DNA of 34,233 nucleotides from Chara braunii (GCA_003427395.1 BFEA01000531.1:526106-560338), one strand, 5' to 3'. Shown: positions 1 through 10,821, counted from the first letter of the stretch. Notes: generated by a model not told the origin, from the sequence alone. A program made the numbers and translations.

Positions 1-760
1 GCGGGAAACGACTCTGCCCCACTGCTCGCCTCATCGCAAAGACGTTTCCCGCCTCGTCTCTCGCTCTCCACTCTCGAAAGACCCTAGCTCTCGCGCGCTG
101 CCACATACATACTTGGCTGCACTGCACGGCTGAACGCGACATCGAGAACTAACGAGCCCAACCGACGGGAGGAGACCGCGATAGCCGGCAGCTAGCAGCG
201 AAGTGAAGATTCGGCGCGCGAATTCGGGCAAGCACAGACAAAGATCGAAGCCTGCATGGCCCCTACGCAATTGACAAATTATAAAAATAAAAAGTAAATA
301 TAAGAAACGAGACGTGCATGCATCGGCCCACAACTTCGTCCACCTCTAGACCAAGCTGCAAGGCGATTCCCCGCTTCATGACCCCTTACTACCTACCCAA
401 CACTACTGATCGAACGAAAAAATGACCGCAAAGAATTTTACGGTTACAACTTTTTCATGACCCCTCATTAGACCCCTCACTACCCATTTTATACGATTCA
501 TTCTTTCCCAAAAAGGAAAACTAAGTCACTGTCCACAACAAACCCGAACGACCTAATCAAACGACCACTAGACCTAACACTAGTACGACCCCTCACAACT
601 ACCGGTACGTCTCCTAGCCGCGACCGCAACCTTGCGACTTTTTCCCTAAGCCCCAAAAAGACCCCAACAAAGACCATTCAACGCCCACGACATTTCCCGA
701 AAAAGAAACCCCACAAAACGACAAAAAAACACTCGCAGTAAGCGCAACCATCCTGGCTGC
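1..760. other. Unassigned DNA with an A+C-rich, G-poor strand
   Basis: No convincing gene is visible here. From about 341 to 740 the plus strand is strikingly rich in A and C and poor in G, with repeated short runs such as GACCCCTCA and CCCAAAAAG. This is a strand asymmetry, not a simple microsatellite. An open frame on the minus strand at 31-333 has no recognisable domain and is probably chance. The stretch could be the untranslated or terminal part of a retroelement. Confidence 0.4.
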
Positions 761-1010
761 GAATTTGTGAGTGCTTCTAGAGTTGTCAGAGGTCTAGAAC
801 TCATGAAAAAGGAGGCATGGCTCCACTTACTCCAGACTCAAGAACTAAAGAAAGGGGCTCATTCGACACTCCTCGGACCGTCCTCGGGGCCCGAGGAAAT
901 TCTCCCATCGTCGCGCGAATTTCATGTCGCCCGAGGAAATTCGCGCCGTCGTTCCACTCATCCTCGGAATTGTTCCCCGAGGACGATTCCTCGGGGCCTT
1001 CCGGGGCCAG
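761..1010 (+). repeat. CCTCGGGG-rich repeat arm, inverted relative to 14100-14296
   Basis: The segment carries many copies of CCTCGGGG and CCGAGGAA. The short blocks GTGAGTGCTT, TTCGACACTCCTC and CGTTCCACTCATCCTCGG reappear with a few mismatches, in reverse complement, at 14190-14296. The left arm has an extra 75 bp between its first two blocks, which includes a TTCTAGA/TCTAGAA stem. The two arms could be degenerate terminal inverted repeats of one 13.5-kb composite, or two independent copies in opposite orientation. Confidence 0.5.
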
Positions 1011-1440
1011 TTTCATGTATCGACGAGCGGACGTGGGGGGGGAGGGGCGGTTGGTCCATCAAGGTGTGTGTGTGCCGACGTCATTGGTCCAACTGAGGCG
1101 GCCGTCGTGAAATTGGAAGTTAGCGGAGGAAAAAAAAAATGGCACGAAAAAGGCGCGCAGTCCCGGGTTCGAAATTCGGAATTCGGATTTCCACAAGCGA
1201 CCGTCCAGTACTGTGGGCGTCCCTTGCGGCTGACGGCAGCAACGTTCCTCGGCGGAAGCGTTTTGGTACGGGGTGGTAGTTGCGCTTCGGTGGGCACGCC
1301 GAACGTACATGTACACGTCCGAAGCAGCAGACACCGTCACACGATCACCATCGTTGTCGTCTTCGTAGGCGAGCTTGATCGTCAATGTGTACGCTGTGCA
1401 CTTAGGTCATTATTCACAGCAGCGTTGTTGTGCGGGCCGC
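1011..1440. other. Unassigned spacer
   Basis: I see no gene or clear repeat. Long open frames run on both strands, as expected in moderately GC-rich DNA, but none shows a family motif. A GGGTTCGAAATTC string near 1166 resembles a pol III B box, but no A box lies at the right distance. Confidence 0.35.
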
Positions 1441-2576
1441 TGTCGTACCAAATAGCCTTACAAGGGTATTTGGCGTGTTTTTTGCAAGTCGCGCAAGTGC
1501 AGTGTTGCCTGCCTGATGGCGTGCGCGTGAGCGGAAGCATAGGTTCTTGTCAGGGCGAGAGGCGCTCGTCGTGGCGCGGGGTATTGACGGTGAGGTCGCA
1601 ACTGTGCGTTCCCTAGGCGTGCGCGGCGTCACGGGTCAGCGGGGCGCACGCCGTTTGTTTGTATTTTATATTAAATAATTGTGGTATTAACTTTTGTTAT
1701 GCTCCGGCATGCCGTTGACTTGGACGCGACGCTGGACTTAATGGACGGCACGGCGGTAGAGGACCTTGAGTGCGCGCCTTGTTCGATAGGCTCGCGTGTT
1801 CGGGATACTGGTGGAAGTCGTCACCACGCCGTTGCTGAGAGGACACGGCGCGGTCTAGGCCCGAGTTTGTAACTGCACCTGAGGCAGAAGGGTCGGGGAT
1901 GCAGAGCATATATGACCTTCATCTTGGGCCTTGTGGGGTCGCATGGGGGTGTGTTGTATTCGCAGGGCTGCGGGCAGTGTGATTACGATTTGTTTTCGCG
2001 ACTACGTCGAAGTTGCCCCTTTATGGCACTATGGGGGACCCCGTAGTAGCCACGTCCGGACTCAAGCCTCCAAACGAGGGAACATGCGGGAGCGGCACCC
2101 ACCAGCGGGGGTGATACCTGCTTCGTGGGCGGTGCCGGTCGGGGGTCAGCCGGTAGCACTAGGACCGAGCCCCTTAGATGGGCTGGCTGGAGTGTACCAA
2201 GTAGTAGCGAATGGGCCGCTGTATCGGGGCACTGCTGGCTGAAGGACGGCGACGAAGCGGGTGCAGGAAGGGAGCGGTTGGGGCCGTTGGGTAAAACGGG
2301 GCCGAGTCATCGTGACTACTGACAGCAGCAGATGAGGGAGGCAGCGGTACCAGAAACACAGCGGCAAGCTAGCAGCGACCGTGGAATTGGGGGTGAATCG
2401 GGACGGAGGCGGAGGCCAGGTACATGCGCAAGGCGGGGCAGCGGAGACATAGGCATTGAGGCAGTGGAAAGATAGTAAACAGGGTGAAGGAACCCGGGCG
2501 GGACCAGCCTCGAGTGCATGTGCGCAGAAGAGAAGGGTTGGGCGCTAGGAGGGATACGGTGGGGCAACTGCGGAGC
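1441..2576 (+). repeat. LTR-type repeat block 1, upstream copy
   Basis: The block starts TGTCGTACCAAATA and aligns along its full length with 11525-12672, with scattered substitutions and a few small indels. The shared sequence ends exactly at GCAACTGCGGAGC. The TG start and the GACA end seen in the downstream copy (13383) are typical LTR termini, so I read this as the start of a 5' LTR or of a related solo LTR. Open frames inside it lack domains and are shared by both copies, so they are not genes. The five bases before it (GCCGC) do not match those after the downstream copy (CACTG), so a simple LTR pair with a target duplication is not shown. Confidence 0.7.
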
Positions 2577-2954
2577 AAGGAGTAAGCGCAAAAGGCAAGA
2601 GCGCAGTGGTCGGGACCAATAGGGGACTAGGTCGGGCCACTGCAGTTGTTGGGCCACGGGCGAGCAGTAGCGAAGTGATAGATGGGCAGGGCGCTACAGC
2701 AGCCGACGGGCAGAGTGCTACAGCGGAGCGGACAGGACAACGAAGGTAAGGAGAGGGGAGAACGAATGAATCTGGGCGCGACGGGGCGCCAAGTGCATGC
2801 GACAGGGGAGAAGAGAGGCGCGCTGAGGGAGAAGGTGAGCGGAGGAGACTAGTAGCGGCGAGCGGGGTGATGGGTCGGCGAAGGAGCAGGCAGTGGGACC
2901 TGCAGGGCGTTGCTGCGAGGAGAGAATGAACCCGGGCGCGAAAGTGCGCAGGGT
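2577..2954. repeat. Purine-rich stretch of the long LTR version
   Basis: The plus strand is rich in GGAG, GCGA and GGGCA words and lacks recognisable coding sequence. Proline- and serine-rich frames on the minus strand reflect this composition. It is the first part of the 4.1-kb segment present here between blocks 1 and 2 but absent from the downstream copy. Confidence 0.4.
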
Positions 2955-3500
2955 GCATGCACGTCAAGAGAGTGAAGATGGCGGAGGGGAGGGAGACAAA
3001 GGGTGAAGCTACAGTTCGGTCGTTTCTTGACCATTTTCAGTAATTTAAGATGCAAGGTAGGGGTTTTGAGAGAGGGTGAACGTGATCCTAGTGTTAGAAT
3101 TAGGGATAGATTAGTGGGATAGGAGGTTAGTGAAAAAAGTGATGCGCCGGGGCTATGGCGGAATGAAGGAGATGGAAAGTGAAAGTATGAGATTTCGGTC
3201 ATTTCTTGACCGATTTCGTTAAAGTAAAACTCGACCTTTGGGTTTCTGCCCCGGACGAACACTGTCATGATGTTAGTCTTGGCTCTACGTTAGTAGATTA
3301 GGAGGAGCTCGGGGAAGGAGGTGCGTCGAGGTATGGCGGAAGGAGAAACAATGGGGAGAAGGGAGTCGAGATTCCACTCGATTCCTGATGAAATCGAGTG
3401 GGGAGACATGATGAGTTGGGATTTTTGGGGTTGGAGACATTGACTTAGGGGTTAGTTTGGAGAGAGGATTGGTAGAAATGAGAGTTAGTAGGAAGAACTA
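2955..3500 (+). repeat. Three tandem ~180-bp units, each with a hairpin of different sequence
   Basis: Units begin near 2957, 3139 and 3319, and each contains ATGGCGGA followed by purine-rich sequence. About 60-70 bp later each has a stem-loop at the same place: GGTC/GACC at 3018-3032, TCGGTC/GACCGA at 3195-3213, and CCACTCGATT/AATCGAGTGG at 3374-3401. Stem sequence and length change between units while pairing is kept. The array lies within the long LTR version. Confidence 0.6.
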
Positions 3501-5050
3501 TTGCGCTGAGGGGAAAACAGGCTTCGAAGGGGGGGGATGCACGTAGCCGACATTTGGTGGTACGAGTAAGCCCGCTAACTCGCGTCACCTCTCCAGCCAC
3601 TCCGCTCCGTATGATGGCCTATACCCCTGTTAATAGCTTAGCCCGCTCTCTTCCATTGGCCTGTCCGAGTCGTGGCTTCATTCAGTAGATAGGTGTGTTT
3701 CCCTCGCTATCCTTTCCTCCCTGCTGCTTACTAACCTCACTAATATCACAAGCTAGGACACCGATAACAGCCTCCACCACAGATCACGAACACGCACACT
3801 TCTCAACCCGTCCCTCCATTACTTACGCAGATGCCTGCAAGCGAGGCACGTGTGGGAGCCTTTCCTACAGCGTGAATCAAAATACCCTTTGGCCTTGCTG
3901 TCCGTAAGCATAGCTTCGTCAGGCCTTGGTCCTCCACGGGCAGGCATACACTCACCTCCTAGTGGATGATTGCGGCTTGCGGCCGGGGTAGCAGGTAGGT
4001 ACCAATCACTCCCTTGCCCCTTTCGCGAGTGAAGCACAACCCCGCCGCCGGCATGGCCGGGTCTAGCCACAGTTCGAGGAGCGGGGTCAGACAGGCGGCT
4101 AGGCCGAAAACATGGGACAACCGTTTGGCGCCGCAAAACTGGTCGGGGATGATCACAACCCCGATTGAGGACTGTAATCGAAGCTACAAACCCCGATCAT
4201 CACAGTCGTGGGCCGTCCCCCACCAAATATGCAGAGTGAGAGTGAACCTCCCGCTCAAAATGCGGGGAGATACATCTCACCTCCGTTGCACTATCTCCTG
4301 TCGGGCGACCGAGGTTGAGCGACAACTAAATGAACCTTCCACTAGAACATGGATACATACACTGGGCGGCGAGTGGCTACTTTCACCATCGGATCTACAA
4401 CATACTTCCTTCAGGTAAGTCTCCGGCCTACACACCCTTTACTCTACTCACGCCGAGTGAGGACTCAAAGAAGGTCGACAGATGACCGTTTGACTTCGGT
4501 TGACCAAGCTGCTACGACGTTGGCCATCATTGCGGGGCCCTCAGGCGAGTGAAGGTATCAAGGCGCTCTCCTGCGAGTCTGAGAGCACCCCTCCTGGATC
4601 TGAGAGACTGAAAGTTCTTCTACCTACCCTTCTCACTCTAAGTCTAGTCCCCTGCTTCCGAGAGGAAGGCGGCAGCTGGGATTGCAACCCGTAGTCCGCG
4701 CCAAGGCCTTTGTGGGAGGTTTGCCCCACTGATCGCAGGAGCTCTGCCGGGACTCAGGAGGAGTCCTGGAGGCAGGGAACTGAGTGGTCATTCTCTGACT
4801 CCCTCTATAAACCCAACTATAACCCCTAGCTGTATATCTTTCTATGATCGACTGAGTGCATTGCATGAGTCCTGTACTCTGATTTTGGTTTGACTTTCAG
4901 GACACAAGTCAGACTAAATAAAGGAATGTGTGCGCAATGGCAGTTTCAGTTTTATTGATTGTTTGAACGCAGATTGTGAACAAAAGGGGTTGCATATGGG
5001 GGAAGGGTGAGAGTAAGGTGGTTTTGCTTGAGATTGAAGGGGTCTTATGG
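3501..5050. other. No gene seen; scattered stem-loops
   Basis: No coding motif is recognisable. Visible stems include CGAGT/ACTCG near 3561-3579, TCGGGG/CCCCGA near 4142-4163, GCTCTC/GAGAGC at 4565-4586, and a nested CTGCC/GGCAG plus GGACTC/GAGTCC at 4744-4775. Composition shifts from GC-rich to TG-rich near 4870. Confidence 0.4.
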
Positions 5051-5872
5051 GGTCAGGCATGTTCCATAAGATTGGATGGCCTGACCGCTGTGTTTTATTT
5101 TTTCGAATTGCTTGGAGGGTCAAGACGCTCTATAAGTTTAGGTGACCTGACTGCTCTGACTTGTGAGGGGTTGATTGTGTTTGATTTTCAGGAGCTCAGG
5201 GCGCTCTATAAGTTTAGGTACCCTGAGTTGTCTTGTTTTTTCTGGGTTTTCTTAAGTTTCTTTGTTTCTGAACGAGGGGGCCGAGCTGTTCTGTAAGTTC
5301 AGGTGACTCAGTCTCTTCCTGCTTTTATTCTGGGAAAGTAATATTTGGCGAAGAGGCGGACCCTTCTGTAAGTTCAGGGGGGTTGACTCGATTGCACACA
5401 CATGATGGTTCAGAGAGAAATGAATGTGGCAGAGAGTTAGATCCTTCTGTAAGTTCAGGGGGTCTGGCTCAAAGCCTCGCACATGTTGGAACCCAAGGTT
5501 ATAATTTTGCTATACAGTATTATTATTCTATTAAAGACAGGCTAGTTAGACACGGGTTCCATAAGATTGGATGGTCTGACTATAGCTTATCGTAATTTGA
5601 AGAAAGTACAACTAAGAATATAATTGAAGGTAACTTGGGCCGACTAAGCATTGTTTCTAAGATGAATGGCTCAGTCCTAAGCCCACCTTGAAGATTAAGG
5701 TTCAGAGAGATATATACAACTTGGATATTAAACAGTTGAGGGCGACTAAGCTTTGTTTCTAAGATAAATGCCTTAGTCATATGCCCAAAGGAAGAGAGAA
5801 GTAGTTGTGCAACCTATTCGTGTATACTCAATGGCTGAGTCAGGCATGTTCCATAAGATTGGATGACCTGAC
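5051..5872 (+). repeat. Array of ten ~40-bp stem-loops with conserved loop and changing stems
   Basis: Ten related hairpins lie 65-120 bp apart: 5051-5086, 5118-5147, 5195-5227, 5283-5309, 5361-5382, 5439-5465, 5545-5580, 5642-5676, 5744-5778 and 5839-5872. The loop keeps a core such as ATAAGATTGG, ATAAGTTTAGG, GTAAGTTCAGG or CTAAGAT. The stems differ but pair: GGTCAGGC/GCCTGACC, CTCAGGG/CCCTGAG, GTTAGAC/GTCTGAC (one wobble), GACTAAG/CTTAGTC and GTCAGG/CCTGAC. The second and fourth copies are weak. The array lies in the long LTR version and is missing from the short copy at 11525-13383. It may be a structured part of a retroelement RNA. Confidence 0.75.
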
Positions 5873-6189
5873 CTTACGCCTAATGTAAGCAGGGTATGAA
5901 GGGTTAAAGCATTGAAGGACTATGAACTATTGTTTGCTAAGTTGATTTGGGGATGGTGAGAGTACTTACCTTTGTGGTTTGGCCTGCATGTGACTGAGTG
6001 AGGCTACTACTTGGTCTGAGTTTCAGTCTGATAGGTAGTTGCTTTAGAGACTCGCCACATGCTAGAGCGATAGGAGTTAGTTTCAATTCCTGCATTTTCT
6101 GTGGTAGTTTTTTTTTCCTTAGGTCAATTCTTGCATTTTCTGGGATCATATTTTGTACTGGGCTTTGTATAAATCTTCACGAGCTACTT

Positions 6190-6712
6190 TCTCTACGGGA
6201 AGCGCTGCCGAAATTTTTACAAATTCAAGGAGTTAGTCAACTTTTGACTTGTCAAAGTCCAACTTATCTTTTCTTTATATATGGCTTAGTAAAAATTTGG
6301 AAAGTCTCATTTTCTAAAGGGAGTGCTGCCCAAATTTTTGCTCATTCAAAGAGTTAGAGAAAATTGGACTTTGAGGAGTCAAAGTTATTATCAAATTCTG
6401 AACTTAGCCTTGTATTAATTTTGGAATAACGCTTTTCTAGAGAGAGTGCTGTCGAAATTTCTACAAATCTAAGGAGTTGTTAAATTTTGTCTTAACAGGA
6501 ACTCGAGTTATTCTGAGTTCAAATCTGAGATAGTATAAATCTGGGAAGTCTCCTTTTCTAAAAGGAGTGCTGCCCAATTTTTTACTAATTCAGGGAGTTA
6601 GACAAAATTTGACTTTCTTGAGTTAGATATTATTTTTTCGTTCATATTTGAGATTATATAAATTCTGGAAAGACATTTTTCCTACGGGAAGCGCTGCCGA
6701 AATTTTCTTAGT
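6190..6712 (+). repeat. Five tandem ~122-bp units with a Ty3-LTR-like core
   Basis: The core CTACGGGAAGCGCTGCCG, followed by AAATTTT and GGAGTTAG, recurs with substitutions at 6193, 6314, 6437, 6558 and 6682 (spacing 121-124 bp). The word GCTGCCGAAATTTT is, to my knowledge, common in LTRs of plant Tekay/chromovirus-type Ty3 elements, which supports an LTR origin. The first and last units are the most alike. No coding function is apparent. Confidence 0.7.
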
Positions 6713-7451
6713 TTAGAGGAGTTAGATTATATTTCGACAGGTGGCGATTCTGGTAATCCACCCTGGATGAGGGAGATTATGCCATGAGTCTACCTTTTCT
6801 TTTGGGCGGTGGCTTAGAGGTAGACTTAGGCTTAGCTATTAGGAGAGGCTCTGAGAGAGATTGTGGTATGGGGATTACTCTCCAGGGGCTTATGGTTTTA
6901 GCCTGGGGCGTTGACCTGTCTTGTGTTACAGGTCCTTTTGATCGTTGACTCAGAATTTGGACTAGTTTCAACTTGATCCTACGAGGATCATTTTCTGTTA
7001 TCATTGATAACAGGTCGGTTGGTTGATCGCCGACTTATCGGCTCACGACACAACTTTGCGTACACATGTACCTCAACTTGACTGCCTTAGTCCTGTGATT
7101 TGATATGTTTCTTTGAGGGTTTTAACCGAACTTCTTTTAAATGGCAATTATAAAGAGCTTATGAAATTCATGGAAAATTGAATTATGACTAGGGCTCGAG
7201 TGTGGGAGGCGTGGTGTGAGTTACAGGGAACAGTAAAGTTGACCATGTATGGCAATGTGGCTATTGTGTGTGCCTGTGTTTTATGCAGGTTAATATTTTG
7301 AAGCTTGGTATATAGACCATACTTTGGAGGCAGTGAGAATGACAAGCATGTGTCGCACGACCTGCATACCTGATGGGTTTATGTTTCCTCTTCTTTTGTT
7401 GTTATCTCGATATCTGATTTGGTATATAAGTGGTGAAATATTTATGTATTT
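6713..7451 (+). repeat. LTR-type repeat block 2, upstream copy
   Basis: This block aligns with 12673-13359 along nearly its whole length, with about 90% or more identity by eye and small indels. It begins TTAGAGGA and ends at TTTATGTATTT. In the downstream copy the next bases are the LTR end (GGGGTCGGGACGTGACA). Here they are replaced by unrelated sequence, so this copy has lost its LTR terminus. Confidence 0.7.
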
Positions 7452-7477
7452 ATTGGATGATTTTCCTTGTTAATTTT

Positions 7478-7535
7478 GATAGTTGGACGTTGCAGTCCGT
7501 GACAGCCGTCAAAGTCAAACTCCTTGACTTCCGCC
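7478..7535 (+). repeat. Dispersed repeat shared with 32180-32232 (inverted)
   Basis: The stretch AGTTGGACGTT...CAGTCCGTGACAGCC...TTGACTT recurs in reverse complement at 32180-32232 with a few mismatches. It includes a stem AGTCAA/TTGACT. It may mark the end of another retroelement family member. Confidence 0.5.
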
Positions 7536-8029
7536 CAGGCCTGGAGTGGGGCTCATCTCCAGGGCAGTAAGAGACGACTGCCACCACAGGTAAGGACCTG
7601 TGTGCCACCCGCTCTGCACAGAGTGCAGAAGAGGGTGTGTGGTATTCAACCGCGCATGGCGGTTGTCTAGCGTCGAGAGATTAACCCTCAAAGCGCGTGT
7701 CAGCCGACACTTGAGTGTCAAATGCGACCCTCGAAATTAACGAGGACCGCATGAGTATGGGTACTACATAGTACGCCATCATTGTGACTGCTTGCGTACG
7801 TTTGCATAGCGAGTCGAAATGAGTTAGCCCTACGCTTGCGCGGTTTTATACTAAGCCTCGCGCGTGACGCCTATCCGATTTTCGCATCGGAAAGTTATGG
7901 GTTGGTTACCGAGGGGCTAGGAGCGTTGCCGAGTTGTTTGTGTTGTGTCGTTTCGTATGTATGTGTGTGTGTGTATTTTATTTTTGAGTCGTAAAGTGGT
8001 GTGCGCGTGGTGTGTGGGATGCGTCCTAG
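7536..8029. repeat. Hairpin-rich non-coding stretch
   Basis: Consecutive stems are visible: CCTGGAG/CTCCAGG, CACAGGT/ACCTGTG, CTCTGCA/TGCAG, AACCGC/GCGGTT, GACACT/AGTGTC, GTACGC/GCGTAC and TCCGAT/ATCGGA. A short (GT)n run lies at about 7957-7976. No gene is recognised. The density seems above what chance gives, but I could not compute it. Confidence 0.45.
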
Positions 8030-8455
8030 TCGATCGACGTCGAGCCGCGCTTGGGACTTCAGCCCCCCAAGATGTCGGTTCGCGTGCGGGCCCAATAGGC
8101 GTATTACCACGCGTACCCCCTATGCTACAGCGAACGAGAAACGCCCTCGGCTGGTCCACCTCTGCGATTGCAATTGAGTAGCTTTCGTACTGTGGATTGG
8201 TAGCTCGGCGGGGATACGCCCACCGAAGGAAGGTGACAGCTCCTGTAAGGTGGAGGTAAGTTATGCCTCGCGTAGGCCCTATCCTATCGTAGGGGCTCGC
8301 AAGAGGTATGGCTGGCGCACTCGGCCGAAGCAGCTTAAGGAAGTTCCACTTATGTGTTCGTGACGAGGTTGGTCCAACTCCTGCGTGATGCAGCCGAGAG
8401 GGTCCCGCGCTGCCGCATGTGGTGCCGGACCGATGCGCTCGACAGGTGGCGCCGT
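8030..8455 (+). repeat. Structured repeat, inverted copy at 19664-20130
   Basis: Several anchors recur in order on the opposite strand at 19664-20130: CTAGTCGATCGACG, CTATGCTACAGCG, ACGCCCTCGG, GGTAGCTCGG, GGATACGCCC, AACTCCTGCGTGAT and CCGATGCGCTCGACA. Stem-loops lie between the anchors. One of them (8050-8071, CTTGGG/CCCAAG) is still paired in the other copy with a compensatory change. The family is probably part of the LTR element internal region or leader. Confidence 0.65.
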
Positions 8456-10635
8456 TGCCTAGGATAACGGTTGCCTACCGTTGTCCCTGGTGGAACGACA
8501 TCCGGGTATGGAAGTAACAAATAGGCAAATGAGAAGCTTTGATAGACTTGAATGAGCGATTGGCTAATACTTTGACTATCGTTGGAAGTACCGTAACGAC
8601 TGAGAGGTCCCTAGAAATCGAGCCTTGATTCGAGGCAGGTTGATAACCCGCAGAGAATGACCGCTTCTGCTCTACTGACAGGGTTAGGAGGAATGACTGA
8701 TCGTATATGGTATAGGATACAGCATGAAGCAATAGTTAATCCCGTGAGTAGGGTGTGAGTGATGCAGTAAGGGTTACTTGAGATCGATAAGCACCTTGGC
8801 TACGCGATGTGAGCACTGACTAGTGTGCGATTAAGTGAAGTGGAAAGACTCCTTGACTTCAGTGATTGATGAGTTTGGGTAATGTTTTGCAGGCTCGACT
8901 CGGTTAGGAATAAGTAAGGTGGCACATGCATTGCTAAGTATGCCCATGATTGGAATCCAAGGCTAATTGATTCATTACGTGATTGTTGTGTTAAGCCTGC
9001 CTTGGGGGGATAGTCAAGTTAAGATGGAGCGTCTCCCCTAGTCATATGATCCCTGCGTTAGAGAAAGTTGCTGATACGGGAGCAGCATGGGTGAGGAGGT
9101 GACTGATAGAGTGCGGAGGGAGAAGTTCAATTGTAAGAATCTTTCCTTGAGCTCGGACTGAGACGGGATATGATAGGAGCGGCCGTACTACTGCGACCAG
9201 TACCATGCCTGGGCCTTCTGATAGTGTCAGTTGATGACGAGTTGATTTATTTGGGGATTTTCTAGTTGACTACCAGTGGAACTTTAACAATACTGATTTC
9301 TGGGGTATCACTTGGTTAGTCCGAAGAGAGGCCTGTGTGTTAATATTGCGTTTATGATGGTTTATTTTATTGTCTCTATATGCGTGTTTTTATTATGTTT
9401 TGTTTGATGTCTGATTGATGGCGTATGTATGGATTGCCTTTCACGAGGACATAGATTTTGCATGAAACCCACGTCTGGCATGGGACCAGGGGTGAATGCG
9501 GTGACTTGCTTCTGTGGAAGGTGGTTCTTCCGAAAAGGGGTTAGTCGGCGTGTATAATTAGCCCTCAGTGGAAGTGCATTCTTGAGTTGTTACTCCCTCG
9601 GTGAGGCTTAAGGAAGCGGTTATTAGTCTCGAAACTGATAGTGAGACCCACGCCGGAACTATGTTCCTGGTCCATTAGTGGGGTGTTGTTGTCTCTCATG
9701 TGATGGGAGAGTAACTACATTATCTATTGAGAAAAGAGGAAATGACTTGCTACCTCGCTGAGGCTATGATGGTCAGGTGAAACAGCTACTGCTTACTGAG
9801 AGTGGATCTGGGGTAGCGACCTAGACACGTCTCTCGCTAAGCAGGGCCACCATATTTGTAAAGGTGCGAGTTCGCTCCTCGTTGCCTTGATAAGTATGAA
9901 TGGGGTTGTCCACTTTACCATGATAGGGGCAGTGAGGTACAAGCGTTGAAATCGGAGAGGGATGCGGTGAGGCTTGATCTTTAGAGCGAGGCTCAAGAGT
10001 CGAGATGTTATCTTATAAGGATTACACCGCCCCTCTGTAATATATGCTTCGCTTAAGAGTTGAAGGGGTAACAATTGTATCATGTTATTTACTCATTGCC
10101 AAACCCTATCTCTACCTTATAAAATATGGAAATACGTTATTGAGAGATATCTTGGTATATAACTGGCAGTTGAGTTGCGTTCATATGGTTGTTTATACAA
10201 CATATTGTGCCCGTCAGTTACAACCCTTACAGATAAATTGTGTTGTCATGTAAAAATTATGGTTATTAGTATATGTTATTTATCGTGGGTTGTACTGCTT
10301 TTTGTATTCGTGTTTGGAGTATCCACTTATGTGATATATGTACATCGCGCCTTGCCTTGATAATGACAATCCTAAGGGGTTAGTGTCTGAGTTATGATTG
10401 GAGGGATTTATTAGTGAATGTTTGTGTTTTATTTTTGATGGATATTTATCTAAAGACTCTCTTCGGTATCGTCGTTTGTTTTGGGTAGATTCTTATGTGC
10501 GTTTTTATAATGAAGTGTCGAAATAACTTAGTGGGATATGTCTTATATTTGATTTAGTCACGTAGCTCCTCTCGAATCTCGACCCTAACGCCGCTCGTTG
10601 TTGTTCAACAGGTGGTGGGGTCGAGGGAGCCCGAG
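8456..10635. other. No gene seen in 2.2 kb of TG-rich sequence
   Basis: I find no coding motif. Isolated stems are present, including GGA-AACGGT/ACCGTT-TCC (about 8463-8487), GCACT/AGTG-TGC near 8812, GTCTC/GAGAC near 9627 and CTCTCAT/ATG-GAGAG near 9695, but they are sparser than before. The position between LTR-type repeats and a gag remnant suggests degraded retroelement internal sequence or a long leader. Confidence 0.35.
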
Positions 10636-10821
10636 ATGGAGGGTTCTCAAGGAAAGATCGAGGCCGAGAAACTCGTTTCTCTGTTGGAACGGCGAGATTG
10701 GGAGCGAGACAACCTGCCCAAGGTTGAGATCGACTTCTTCAAAGACGATCATGTATCTGACTTCTTAGACAAGTTTGAACAGATAGCGTCCCACTCACCA
10801 CCCATATCTTTGATAAGTTAG
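10636..10821 (+). pseudogene. Gag N-terminal remnant, Ty3-like
   Basis: The ATG at 10636 opens a frame of 61 codons that stops at 10821. The segment LPKVEIDFFKDD, followed by FLDKFEQIA, matches the beginning of plant Ty3/gypsy Gag proteins, which typically read LPKFxG...WLxxFExxA and build the virus-like particle. After FEQIA the frame runs into the arm of a perfect CCACTCAC/GTGAGTGG hairpin and stops at once, so capsid and zinc-knuckle regions are missing. Upstream, GGTGGTGGGGTCGAGGGAGCC faintly recalls a tRNA-Met primer site (GGTGGTATCAGAGCC), which would place an LTR end near 10610; that reading is weak. No pol domains follow before the LTR at 11525. Confidence 0.55.

Noticed and set aside
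1155-1200. GGGTTCGAAATTC as a pol III promoter
   Set aside because: No A box at the expected spacing and no cloverleaf.
924-1616. 230-codon plus-strand frame as a gene
   Set aside because: It crosses the boundary of the LTR-type repeat, has no domain, and equally long frames overlap it on the other strand.
2146-2967. Proline/serine-rich minus-strand frames as genes
   Set aside because: They reflect the purine-rich plus strand, and those within block 1 recur in the LTR copy at 12270-12663.
5051-5872. CRISPR-like array
   Set aside because: The spacing is irregular, the units vary in sequence, the spacers are not of constant length, and the setting is eukaryotic retroelement DNA.
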